Part shown: positions 44,312-52,038 of the stretch, one piece after another | Numbering within the stretch: the first letter of the stretch is position 1 | Layout: each line of letters opens with the position of its first letter | Assembly: GCF_014698015.1 (NCBI RefSeq) | Contig: NZ_JACXBS010000006.1 | Span: 1 to 64,000 of the forward strand | Source of the DNA: Kocuria sp. cx-455 | GTDB taxonomy: Bacteria; Actinomycetota; Actinomycetes; Actinomycetales; Micrococcaceae | Direction of reading: 5' to 3' | DNA: 64,000 nt | Program-made: the position numbers and the translations under genes | Notes under the pieces: generated by a model | Seen by the model: only the letters and a program-made list of their open reading frames with translations | Database searches by the model: none | What the model was told of the DNA's origin: nothing

Positions 44312-45019
44312 GTGACCAGTAACTACACAGGCGAACCCCCCTCGGCAGCGGTTGAGCCCGCTCAGGGCTCGCCGACGCCGCTCGGTGCGCAGCGCGCGCA
44401 GGCGCGCTCGCTCGCCGCGGGCCGGCTGCGCGAGCGCATTTCCGGAGGGCATTGGGCCCCCGGGACCAAGTTGTCGGAACACGTCATTGCCCAGGAATTG
44501 GGCGTGTCCCGGAACACGCTGCGCGAAGCGTTCACAGTGCTGGCCGGGGAATCCCTGGTGGATCGACTGCCCAACCGCGGGGTTTTCGTGGCTCGTCCGA
44601 CGGCCGACGACGTGCGGGAGATCTACAACGCGCGGCGCATCATCGAGCCGGGAGCGGTGTTGTGGGGCTCGTGTTCGGAGCAGGTGCTCACCCGATTGTG
44701 GTCTGTCATCGAGGCGGCTCGGACTGCTCGTGGGGCCGGGGACATCACCGGTATGGGTGATGCCAACCAGCGTTTCCACGGGGGCCTCGTGAGCCTCACC
44801 GGTTCGGACACCCTGGTCACGACGATGGACCGGTTGCTCGCGCGCATGCGGCTCGTGTTCCACTCAATGTCCACGGACCCCGGTTTCCACGGGGACTATG
44901 TGGACCGCAATGCCGAGCTGCTGCGGCTGTTGGAGGCCGGTGAACGCGAACTGGCTGCGCAGACACTGCGGGAGTATTTGAGCTCCGCGGAAACCCAGTT
45001 GCTGGACAACATGGGCTAG
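44312..45019 (+). CDS. GntR family (FCD) regulator of the 5-oxoproline cluster
   Basis: A 235-residue regulator beginning with GTG 21 bp after the carboxylase. Winged helix at ~35-100 (GTKLSEHVIAQELGVSRNTLREAFTVLAGESLVDRLPNRGVFV), then an FCD ligand domain. It is in the middle of the cluster and is the only regulator there, so the TTGTTGAACAA sites at 40086 and 47153-47187 are probably its operators (inference). Confidence 0.85.
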   Translation: MTSNYTGEPPSAAVEPAQGSPTPLGAQRAQARSLAAGRLRERISGGHWAPGTKLSEHVIAQELGVSRNTLREAFTVLAGESLVDRLPNRGVFVARPTADDVREIYNARRIIEPGAVLWGSCSEQVLTRLWSVIEAARTARGAGDITGMGDANQRFHGGLVSLTGSDTLVTTMDRLLARMRLVFHSMSTDPGFHGDYVDRNAELLRLLEAGERELAAQTLREYLSSAETQLLDNMG

Positions 45020-45023
45020 CGGC

Positions 45024-45824
45024 TCAGGGCACCTGGTAGTCGGAGTCCTTGGCGTCCGTGATGAGCATGTGCCCCGGTGCGTGTGAGATCGCGAACTGCG
45101 GCCGGGATTCCATCACGGCGGCCTGCGGTGTCACGCCGCACGCCCAGAACACCGGGATGTGACCGGGCTCGATCCGAACGGGGTCCCCGAAATCCGGTTG
45201 ATTGATGTCTTCGATTCCCAGCTCTTCGGGGTTGCCCACGTGCACGGGAGCACCGTGGACGGCGGGATAGCGGGAGGTGACGCGAACGGCGTCGGCCACC
45301 TGTGACGCGGGAACAGGACGCATCGAGACCACCAAGGGACCGGAGAGCGATCCCGCCGAGGCGCAGCGGCGACGGGTGCGATACATGGGAACGTTCACGC
45401 CCTGATCGTTGTGCGCCATGCGGATGCCGTTGTTCACCAGGGCGTTCTCGAACGTGAAAGAACAACCGAGCATGAAGGTGACCAGGTCGTCCCGCCAGTA
45501 GTCTGTGATATCCGTGGGGCGGGCGATTTCACGGCCGTTCTCATAGACGACGTACTGCGGGAGGTCCGTGCGGATGTCACCGTCTCTGAGGAGCTCGCCG
45601 GCGGTCTCCCCCTCATCCAGCACGCCGAGCACGGGGCACGGTTTGGGGTTGCGTTGAGCGAACAAGAGCACGTCAAAGGCCAGTTCACGCGGAACGATGA
45701 TCAGGTTGGCCTGAGCATAACCGGCGGAGATTCCGGAGGTGGGGCACAGCAGGCCACGGCGGAATTGTTCCCTGGCCTCTCGGGGTGTGAGACGTGCCAG
45801 GTCTGCGGGGTTCGTTGTTGTCAT
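45024..45824 (-). CDS. putative hydro-lyase, YcsI/DUF1445 family
   Basis: A 266-residue protein of the DUF1445 family: GYAQANLIIVPRELAFDVLLFAQRNPKPCPVLGV, FMLGCSFTFENAL, FWACGVTPQAAV, and HAPGHMLITD at the C-terminus. B. subtilis has the same neighbourhood (ycsF, ycsG, ycsI, kipI, kipA). Members are annotated as hydro-lyases related to D-glutamate cyclase; a role in interconverting 5-oxoproline isomers or related lactams is plausible. It lies on the minus strand 5 bp after the convergent GntR gene and 5 bp downstream of the transporter gene. Confidence 0.85.
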   Translation of the reverse strand: MTTTNPADLARLTPREAREQFRRGLLCPTSGISAGYAQANLIIVPRELAFDVLLFAQRNPKPCPVLGVLDEGETAGELLRDGDIRTDLPQYVVYENGREIARPTDITDYWRDDLVTFMLGCSFTFENALVNNGIRMAHNDQGVNVPMYRTRRRCASAGSLSGPLVVSMRPVPASQVADAVRVTSRYPAVHGAPVHVGNPEELGIEDINQPDFGDPVRIEPGHIPVFWACGVTPQAAVMESRPQFAISHAPGHMLITDAKDSDYQVP

Positions 45825-45829
45825 GTCCT

Positions 45830-47089
45830 TCAGCTCCACAGTTTGGTGAGCCCGGCCAGGGAGTTCCAACCGAGGAACAGGGTGAGCAGCCACGCGAGCA
45901 CGCCAATGGTCAGGAGCCACTTGGGATACACGTACCCGTGCAACAGATCCCGGCGGCGCCAGGCGACCCACAGCAGGATGGCGAAACCGAACGGGAGGAT
46001 CAGCCCGTTGAACGCGCCCGCGAAAATCAACAGGGTCTGCGGGGCCTGACCGAGGAAAAGGTAGGCCACGGCGCACACGAAGATGAACGCGACCGTCAGC
46101 AGGTTCCTGGTGCGCGGGTTACCGGAGGACTTGGTCACGAAGGAGATGGACGTGAAGGCCGCGCCGATCACGGAGGTCAGGGCCGCGGCCCAGAGCACCA
46201 CACCGAAGATTCGAACACCAATCTCTCCGGCGGCTGCGCCGAACGCTTCCGCGGCCATGTTGTCGCTGGTCAGCGCCACACCACCGGCAACCACACCGAA
46301 AATGGCCAGGAACAGCAGCACGCGCATGATGCACGTGACCAGGATGCCCAGTACGGAGCTGCGGCTGATCTGCTTGACGTTCTCCACACCGCTCACACCC
46401 GAGTCGATCATGCGATGGGCACCCGAGTAAGTGATGTAGCCACCCACGGTGCCGCCGATCAACGTGGTGATCACCAGGAAATCGACTTCCTCGGGGAGCA
46501 CGGTGTTCTTCAACGCCACGCCCACCGGAGGGGCGGCCACAATCGCCACGTAGAGCATCAGCAAGATCATGACGGCGCCCAGCAACACCACGATCCGGTC
46601 GAGTGCCATGCCGGCTCGTTTGGACAGGAAGATGAGAATCGCGATGACTGCGGAGATGCCGCCACCAATCTTGGGGTCCAACCCGAGCATTGCGTTGAGG
46701 CCGAGCCCGGTTCCGGCAATGTTACCGATGTTGAACACGGCTCCACCCACGAACACCAGGGCCGCCAGCACAATACCCGCACCCGGCAGGACCTTGCTGC
46801 CCAGTTCCTGCGCGCGCTGACCGGAGACGCCGATGACCCGCCACACGTTCAGCTGCACGGCAATGTCCACCAGAATGGACACCAGGATCGCAAAGGCGAA
46901 GGCCGCCCCGAGTTGGACCGTGAACACGGTGGTCTGGGTGATGAATCCGGGGCCGATCGCGCTGGTGGCCATGAGGAACATGGCACCGAGCAACGCGGTC
47001 CGGTGCCCTCCGGAGTTCGCGTTGACCGGTTCGGTTCCGGGTTGGGAGGGCTGAACGGGTTGCGCCGGCCGGGGTGCTTCTGTCGACAT
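45830..47089 (-). CDS. NRAMP-related transporter, YcsG-like
   Basis: A 419-residue membrane protein with 11-12 hydrophobic segments: SAIGPGFITQTTVFTVQLGA, NIGNIAGTGLGLNAMLG, GGTVGGYITYSGAHRM. It is a distant NRAMP relative but lacks the usual DPGN metal motif in helix 1 (here GPGFITQ), as in the YcsG group linked to pxp genes. It probably imports 5-oxoproline or a related organic acid rather than a metal (inference). Transcribed with the ycsI-like gene from an operator-bearing promoter. Confidence 0.82.
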   Translation of the reverse strand: MSTEAPRPAQPVQPSQPGTEPVNANSGGHRTALLGAMFLMATSAIGPGFITQTTVFTVQLGAAFAFAILVSILVDIAVQLNVWRVIGVSGQRAQELGSKVLPGAGIVLAALVFVGGAVFNIGNIAGTGLGLNAMLGLDPKIGGGISAVIAILIFLSKRAGMALDRIVVLLGAVMILLMLYVAIVAAPPVGVALKNTVLPEEVDFLVITTLIGGTVGGYITYSGAHRMIDSGVSGVENVKQISRSSVLGILVTCIMRVLLFLAIFGVVAGGVALTSDNMAAEAFGAAAGEIGVRIFGVVLWAAALTSVIGAAFTSISFVTKSSGNPRTRNLLTVAFIFVCAVAYLFLGQAPQTLLIFAGAFNGLILPFGFAILLWVAWRRRDLLHGYVYPKWLLTIGVLAWLLTLFLGWNSLAGLTKLWS

Positions 47090-47142
47090 GTCTTCATCCG
47101 ATGTGTCGGGTGACTGGCGTCACAGATTGATGTAATGCCGGA

Positions 47143-47187
47143 AGACTACAGGTTGTTGAACAATCTCCACAAGAGATTGTTCAACAA
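47143..47187 (-). promoter_or_regulatory. promoter and double operator of the ycsG-ycsI operon
   Basis: Inverted repeat TTGTTGAACAATCTC (47153-47167) / GAGATTGTTCAACAA (47173-47187) with a 5-base loop. Each arm contains one copy of the TTGTTGAACAA element found at pxpA. On the minus strand a promoter fits within it: -35 TTGTGG (47172-47167), 18 bases, -10 TAGTCT (47148-47143), so a bound regulator would occlude RNA polymerase. Confidence 0.6.
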
Positions 47188-47222
47188 TATGGGGACGAAA
47201 CGGGCTGTCCCGCCGCTCACGC

Positions 47223-47456
47223 CTACTGGATCTCGGAGTCGCGGTGGGGGATTCGGAACTGCTGCTGCTCATCCACGGATCCCACCCCTTTCACGGCGCC
47301 CAGCGCGGAGCACTCATGATCGGGGGCGCGCCCGGTGATGATGCCCACCGAGTACAGCACCTGATCCACTCGCATCCCGTGGGCTCGCAGCTGCTCGACC
47401 ACGTCTCCCATGGCGGCCAAGTGGGAGTCGTCCACGGTCACGGTGATGTTCTTCAT
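47223..47456 (-). CDS. small I9-propeptide-like protein (subtilisin inhibitor/chaperone)
   Basis: A 77-residue protein, cytosolic, reading ITVTVDDSHLAAMGDVVEQLRAHGMRVDQVLYSVGIITG, then AVKGVGSVDEQQQFRIP. The alternation of beta-strand and helix and the ending strand resemble the I9 inhibitor/propeptide fold of subtilases. It starts 16 bp after the stop of the subtilase gene, in the same operon. A trans-acting propeptide that folds or inhibits the protease is the likely role; the protease itself lacks a clear I9 domain. Confidence 0.6.
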   Translation of the reverse strand: MKNITVTVDDSHLAAMGDVVEQLRAHGMRVDQVLYSVGIITGRAPDHECSALGAVKGVGSVDEQQQFRIPHRDSEIQ

Positions 47457-47472
47457 GACATATCCCCGTTAG

Positions 47473-48792
47473 TTATTGCGGCGCGATGACCAGACCGGCG
47501 CCGACGTCGACGGAGGGCGCGAGCAAGCGGCGGGCGTTCTGGACCATCTCCGACCACAGCTCCCGTCCGCGGTATCCGGTCTTCTCCGCCACAAGTGCCG
47601 CGATCCCGGCCGCGTGCGGCGTGGCCATGCTGGTGCCGCTGATGGTGTTGTATCGCTCGGGCATGGGCCAGGAGGAATAGACCTGGAAGCCGGGACCGGC
47701 CACATCCACCTGGCCGCCGTTGACGTCCAGGGTCCGTGCGGAGAAGAACGCGACGTCCAGCTGCTGGGTCAGGGCCCCGACCGCCATGATGTAGGGGCTG
47801 TTGGCCGGGGACCCGACGAATCCGAAGTTGCCGTTGACCCGGTCGGCGTTGTTGCCGGCGGCGGCCACGATCAGGCTGCCCTGGTCCAGGGCACGGCGCC
47901 CCGCGGCCGTGTACGGCGGATGGATCTCGGCGACGTCCGCACCCAGCGACATGGAGATCACCGCGCACCCTTGGTCGATGGCCCAGCTCATTCCGGCCAG
48001 CACCTGGGCGTCACTTCCCGAGCCCTCGTTGCTGAGGACCTTGCCCGCGTAGATCTCGGCCTCGTAGGCGATCCCGTAGCGCCGCCCCGTGCCGGGGGCG
48101 CGGGGCCCGCACGAGGTGCCGATGCAGTGGGTGCCGTGCCCGTGCCCGTCCTGCGGGCTCTCGCCCTCGATGAAGGACTGCGCCGTGACGGAGCGTCCGG
48201 CAAAGTCCGGGTGCTCGAGGTCGAATCCGGTGTCCAGTACCGCAACCTTCACGCCTTTGCCGGAGTACGGGGAGGAAAGCGCCTGCACGGCCTGCAGACC
48301 CCACGTGTACTCGTCCGTGTCCCGGAAGTATGGCGGGGCGGCAGGCGGGGGCTCCGCGGGTGCCGTGGGCTGCAGGTGCTGGGCCAGGTCCCCCACGACC
48401 AGCCGGTAGGCCGCGGTGAGCTCCTCCGGCGATGCCGGCGCAAGCACGTGGTGGATCAGTTCCGGCGAGACCGACAGCACGGCTCCCGCGTGCGCTGTGG
48501 AGGTCTGCAGCGCCGCCAGCTGGTCCGCCTCGGCGCTGACCACGGCGATGTTCAGGTTGTGGAAGACGATGGCATCGGCCCCGCGGGCAGCGGATACGTC
48601 CATGCCTTCCCCGAGATCACGGGAATCGGCCACCCGGTCCAGTCCCGCGTCCCGCAGCAGGTGCTGCGGCGCGTCCTCCTGTTCGGCGAAGACCACCACA
48701 TGACGCCCGGTGGTCTCGGACCGTCCCGTCCCCGGCAGGTTCCCGCCGGGCTGTCCGATTCGGAAATTGTCAGTGGAGCCGTTGTCGATCAT
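47473..48792 (-). CDS. S8 family serine protease (subtilisin-like), apparently intracellular
   Basis: A 439-residue protein with the catalytic triad D (KVAVLDTGFD), H (GHGHGTHCIG) and S (GTSMATPHAAG), plus the oxyanion asparagine in AAAGNNADR. The first ~160 residues are a non-catalytic domain without signal sequence or transmembrane helix, so the enzyme probably acts in the cytoplasm or is exported by another route. The ATG at 48792 has AAAGAGG five bases upstream; an upstream TTG would extend it by seven residues only. The next gene encodes an I9-like small protein. Confidence 0.85.
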   Translation of the reverse strand: MIDNGSTDNFRIGQPGGNLPGTGRSETTGRHVVVFAEQEDAPQHLLRDAGLDRVADSRDLGEGMDVSAARGADAIVFHNLNIAVVSAEADQLAALQTSTAHAGAVLSVSPELIHHVLAPASPEELTAAYRLVVGDLAQHLQPTAPAEPPPAAPPYFRDTDEYTWGLQAVQALSSPYSGKGVKVAVLDTGFDLEHPDFAGRSVTAQSFIEGESPQDGHGHGTHCIGTSCGPRAPGTGRRYGIAYEAEIYAGKVLSNEGSGSDAQVLAGMSWAIDQGCAVISMSLGADVAEIHPPYTAAGRRALDQGSLIVAAAGNNADRVNGNFGFVGSPANSPYIMAVGALTQQLDVAFFSARTLDVNGGQVDVAGPGFQVYSSWPMPERYNTISGTSMATPHAAGIAALVAEKTGYRGRELWSEMVQNARRLLAPSVDVGAGLVIAPQ

Positions 48793-48918
48793 GACAACCT
48801 CTTTCGCCTTCAATGGTGCCGCGCACGAGCTCGAAAGATCTGCTGGACATCAGTTTCCCACGTGCGTACACCCTTGTCAGCCCCGTTCGGGGTGCTCTTC
48901 GCGCCCGTGTTCACGGGC

Positions 48919-49374
48919 TCAGCGCAGGATGGGCAACTGCATGGGGTAGCGGTACACCTCACCGTTGTTGGCGCGCACGGCCGCCACGATGTGGCAGACC
49001 AGGAGCAGGACCCAGTAGGCGGCGATCAGGATGAGTCCCACCGGGAACAGGATGACCGTGAAGATGCAGATCCAGCCGATCACGTTGATGATCCATAAAG
49101 TCACGTTGAAGTTGAAGGCACCGGCGGACGCGGCTCGCAAGAACGGGCTCTTGTCCTTGTAGATGAACCACACGATCAGCGGGCCCAGGAAGCCCAGCCA
49201 CCCCACCGAGATGATGGCGGCTATGGGTCCGGACAGGTGCGTCAGGATGGCCACGGTCTTTTCATCGTTCTGGGGGCCACTGGAACCGGTCCGGCGGTGG
49301 GTGTCGTAGGCGTCGTAGCCGCCGGCACCGCCGGAGCGGTAGTCCGGGCGGGGTTGCTGCGGTTCGTAACTCAT
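48919..49374 (-). CDS. DUF4870 membrane protein
   Basis: A 151-residue protein: a hydrophilic Pro/Gly/Tyr-rich N-terminus (~45 residues) followed by DUF4870, with KTVAILTHLSGPIAAIISVGWLGFLGPLIVWFIYKDKSPF and two further hydrophobic segments (3-4 helices). GGAG precedes the ATG chosen. Function unknown. Sits alone between the subtilase and YhgE genes. Confidence 0.8.
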   Translation of the reverse strand: MSYEPQQPRPDYRSGGAGGYDAYDTHRRTGSSGPQNDEKTVAILTHLSGPIAAIISVGWLGFLGPLIVWFIYKDKSPFLRAASAGAFNFNVTLWIINVIGWICIFTVILFPVGLILIAAYWVLLLVCHIVAAVRANNGEVYRYPMQLPILR

Positions 49375-49448
49375 GGCATCTCCGTCAAGGTTGTGATCCA
49401 CCGGCGGTGGAGGGGTGGGGCTTTTCCGTCACCTCCAGCCTAAGGTCG

Positions 49449-51056
49449 TCAACTCAGCACTGCATTGGGGTTTTCCCCACTCTTCACCGCAGGCTGGCCT
49501 CCGGTCACTGCCGCAGCGGTCGCATCCGCCGAGGGCGATTCCACCCGGTGCGCCGCGTGCTTGCCCGGCCCGCGGGAGCCGCGCCTGCCGAACTTCCGGT
49601 CGTACACCCAGCCGCCGGCGAGCGCCACGAGAACGGCACTGATGAGGATCAATGAAACCCCGATCACCCCGGACTGCAGCCCGGCATCCGCGTGAGCATC
49701 GAAGTACAGGATGGAGCGCACCATCATGTAGATGTGGTGCAGCGGTTCGATCGGAGCAATCACCCGGAAGAAGTCCGGGACGGCCTGCAGCGGAACCACT
49801 GCGCCCGCGGACGGCAACCCCATGAACACCAGGTAGATCATCGACACCAGCATGCCCGCAGAACCGCCCAGCGTGATGAGGGCGAGCACAACGGCCGAGA
49901 CCGCCGACAGCGACAGCCACCCCGCAAAGAACAAGGCCACCCCGTGCGGCACCGGCATGCCCACGCCCGAAGCAACCCACAGCATCAAGGCGGAGGTGGG
50001 CGCGGCGGCCACCGTGAAGAGGCCCCACTTGATCAGGAAAGTCAGCCACCGAGGCAAACTCACGCGGGGCAGATCCCGGAAGGCTGGCCCCATTTCCAAC
50101 GGGGCCATGCCCGCGCGAGCATCCATCAGCACGTTGACCGCAATGGAGCCGGAGAGACCGATGACCAACAGAATGATCGCGTAGTAGAAGGCCCCCATGC
50201 CCAGCGCCGTGCCCTCTTCGAGTTCTTGGTACGGCTGGATGACCACGTTCAACGGATCCCGCAGGAGATCGGTGGACACGGAGCTGACCTTGGGTGCCAG
50301 CTGATCCGCCACCTGCTGGGGCGTGTCGGCCTGAGCCTGTTGAACCTGCTGCGCGAACTGCTGCACGGCCGGACCGCCCCGAGCCGCCGAGCGCTGCAGC
50401 TGTTCCGACTGCTGATCCTGCTGCGACTCGAGCTCCGAGAGCACCTGGTCGTAGGCCTGCTGCTGCGCGGACTCCGCGGACTTCACCAGGGACTCACCCA
50501 TCCTGGAGCTCGCCTCGTCAAGGCCGGGCTGCACCGCCTCCGTGGCGACCCTCGTGCCCAGTGAACCCGCCTGCGGGTCCGTGTACAGGGTGATTTCCGG
50601 CTGCGCTGCGGACTCCTGCGTCAGTGACCCTTTGACCATGCTCACCGTGTCCTCCGAGAAAGACTCGGGGATGACCACCACCGCGAACAGCTCGCCGCGC
50701 TCCAGTTGCTCACGAGCCTCGTCCCAGGTCAACTGTCGCAGGTCTAAGCGCTCGTCCTGGCCCGCTTCGGTTGCGAACTCGTCCTCGATGCGCTGACCGT
50801 AGTTCTGCTGCTCGGTGCCGCCGCCGTCGCTTGGCACGTCCGCCCCGCGGTCCTGGTTCACGATGGCCACCGGAAAATCCTTGAGGTGACCCGTCGGGTT
50901 CGAGAGCCCACCCAGATACAGTGCCGTTCCGAGAACCGCCAGGGCCATCACAACCACCGCCGGAAGCACCCAGAAGATCGGCGAGTAGAACGGTCCCCGC
51001 GCTTTGCCCGCGGCCTGGTGCGAGGAATTTCGCGCCTTCTGAGTGGTAATTTTCAT
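49449..51056 (-). CDS. YhgE/Pip family membrane protein (ABC-2-like)
   Basis: A 535-residue protein: one N-terminal helix (~28-50), a ~250-residue extracellular region containing a Gln/Ser-rich coiled-coil-like stretch (~185-265), then five C-terminal helices (GAFYYAIILLVIGLSGSIAVNVLMD onward). The NQDRGADV and EITLYTDPQAGSLG motifs are typical of YhgE/Pip proteins, which are linked to secretion of small WXG-like proteins or to phage adsorption in other bacteria. Divergent from a TetR gene with two operator palindromes between. Confidence 0.8.
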   Translation of the reverse strand: MKITTQKARNSSHQAAGKARGPFYSPIFWVLPAVVVMALAVLGTALYLGGLSNPTGHLKDFPVAIVNQDRGADVPSDGGGTEQQNYGQRIEDEFATEAGQDERLDLRQLTWDEAREQLERGELFAVVVIPESFSEDTVSMVKGSLTQESAAQPEITLYTDPQAGSLGTRVATEAVQPGLDEASSRMGESLVKSAESAQQQAYDQVLSELESQQDQQSEQLQRSAARGGPAVQQFAQQVQQAQADTPQQVADQLAPKVSSVSTDLLRDPLNVVIQPYQELEEGTALGMGAFYYAIILLVIGLSGSIAVNVLMDARAGMAPLEMGPAFRDLPRVSLPRWLTFLIKWGLFTVAAAPTSALMLWVASGVGMPVPHGVALFFAGWLSLSAVSAVVLALITLGGSAGMLVSMIYLVFMGLPSAGAVVPLQAVPDFFRVIAPIEPLHHIYMMVRSILYFDAHADAGLQSGVIGVSLILISAVLVALAGGWVYDRKFGRRGSRGPGKHAAHRVESPSADATAAAVTGGQPAVKSGENPNAVLS

Positions 51057-51077
51057 CGTGCCTCCGAAAAGGTGTTG

Positions 51078-51125
51078 GATACACTACTGTATCGAGTTTT
51101 CACATTCACGATACACTGATGTATC
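51078..51125. promoter_or_regulatory. two TetR-type operators between yhgE and tetR
   Basis: Two palindromes of identical design, GATACA-N4-TGTATC, at 51078-51093 (centre CTAC) and 51110-51125 (centre CTGA), spaced 32 bp centre to centre, close to three helical turns. They lie in the 96-bp divergent spacer and should let the TetR protein control both genes. Confidence 0.75.
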
Positions 51126-51152
51126 GAGCAAGCAAGAGGGGAGCGGGCGAAA

Positions 51153-51797
51153 GTGATCGAGCAGACAGCACACACTGCCGAGGAGGACGCGGAAAAGCGG
51201 TCCCGGACGGCCACGCGCAGACGACTCGTGACGGCGTCGGCGGGGGTTTTCGCCGAGAAGGGGATCGACGGCGCGTCCGTCGGTGAGCTGTGTGCGGCCG
51301 CCGGTTTCACACGCGGGGCCTTCTACTCCAATTTCGCGACCAAACTGGACCTGGCGGTGGCGGTCTTCGAGGATCTGGTGGACAGCCTGATCGATCGACT
51401 CGACTCGGGGCTGGAACAGTGGCTTGATTCGGACGCGGACACCCAGGAGGTCGTCACCCGCATCATCGAAGGGGTCACGGACCAGACAGCCAACATGAAT
51501 GTGCAGGCCGTACGCCTGGAACTGTTCCTCGCGGCATTCCGATCGCCCGAGGTCCGTGACGTGGTCCGCCCGCTGCGCAACAAGCTTTACGGCGCCGTCG
51601 AGACTGCCCTGGGCCGCGTGGCAGAGAGCCAGCACTTGGAGTTCACGATCCCCGCCGCGGACATGACCCGGCTCATGCTCACCAGCTACAGCGGTCAGCT
51701 CACGGACCGGATGGCCGTGGGTGACATCACCGACCAGAAGGTCATTCCAACCATGTGGCTCGCGTTCACGCGCCCTGCCGGCCGCTCGGAATCCTAG
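51153..51797 (+). CDS. TetR family regulator, divergent from yhgE-like gene
   Basis: A 214-residue regulator. HTH at residues ~22-67 (VTASAGVFAEKGIDGASVGELCAAAGFTRGAFYSNFATKLDL), a form typical of TetR proteins. GTG start with GGGGAG upstream. The two operators directly before it indicate autorepression and repression of the YhgE/Pip gene. The effector is unknown. Confidence 0.87.
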   Translation: MIEQTAHTAEEDAEKRSRTATRRRLVTASAGVFAEKGIDGASVGELCAAAGFTRGAFYSNFATKLDLAVAVFEDLVDSLIDRLDSGLEQWLDSDADTQEVVTRIIEGVTDQTANMNVQAVRLELFLAAFRSPEVRDVVRPLRNKLYGAVETALGRVAESQHLEFTIPAADMTRLMLTSYSGQLTDRMAVGDITDQKVIPTMWLAFTRPAGRSES

Positions 51798-52038
51798 ATT
51801 TCTCACCGGCCCGGGGTTAGGCTTCTGGGGTCTTGTCGTCCACGAAAGGTGCGCGCCGTGAAGCTTGCCGGTTCTCTCTGAGCCCGCCGCTGCACGCGCT
51901 TCTCCACGCCTTCGTTCTTTCATCGACGACGCCGCTCTGGCCTCCTGTTTTTCCGACGCCCCCTTTCGCGGGCGGTCGCCTGGGACCATGTCATGGCGCG
52001 GCAGCGGATCATCCTTTGTGTTCTTTCAGGAGATCCTC
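51798..52038 (+). other. leader of the ABC-F gene
   Basis: A ~240-base leader. It contains a possible 7-codon leader peptide starting GTG at 51858 (MKLAGSL) with AAAGG upstream. An alternative in-frame ATG at 51988 (MSWRGSGSS) would extend the ABC-F protein N-terminally by 17 residues. Attenuation by ribosome stalling is known for some ABC-F genes, but no clear terminator/antiterminator pair could be drawn by eye. Confidence 0.35.

Noticed and set aside
45794-47113. 439-residue plus-strand ORF antisense to the YcsG-like transporter
   Set aside because: Composition (Gln/His/Glu-rich) mirrors a hydrophobic transporter read backwards; the opposite strand has a clear membrane protein with operator and promoter.
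47476-49098. 540-residue plus-strand ORF antisense to the subtilase
   Set aside because: The minus strand carries a complete catalytic triad; the plus frame has no recognisable domain.
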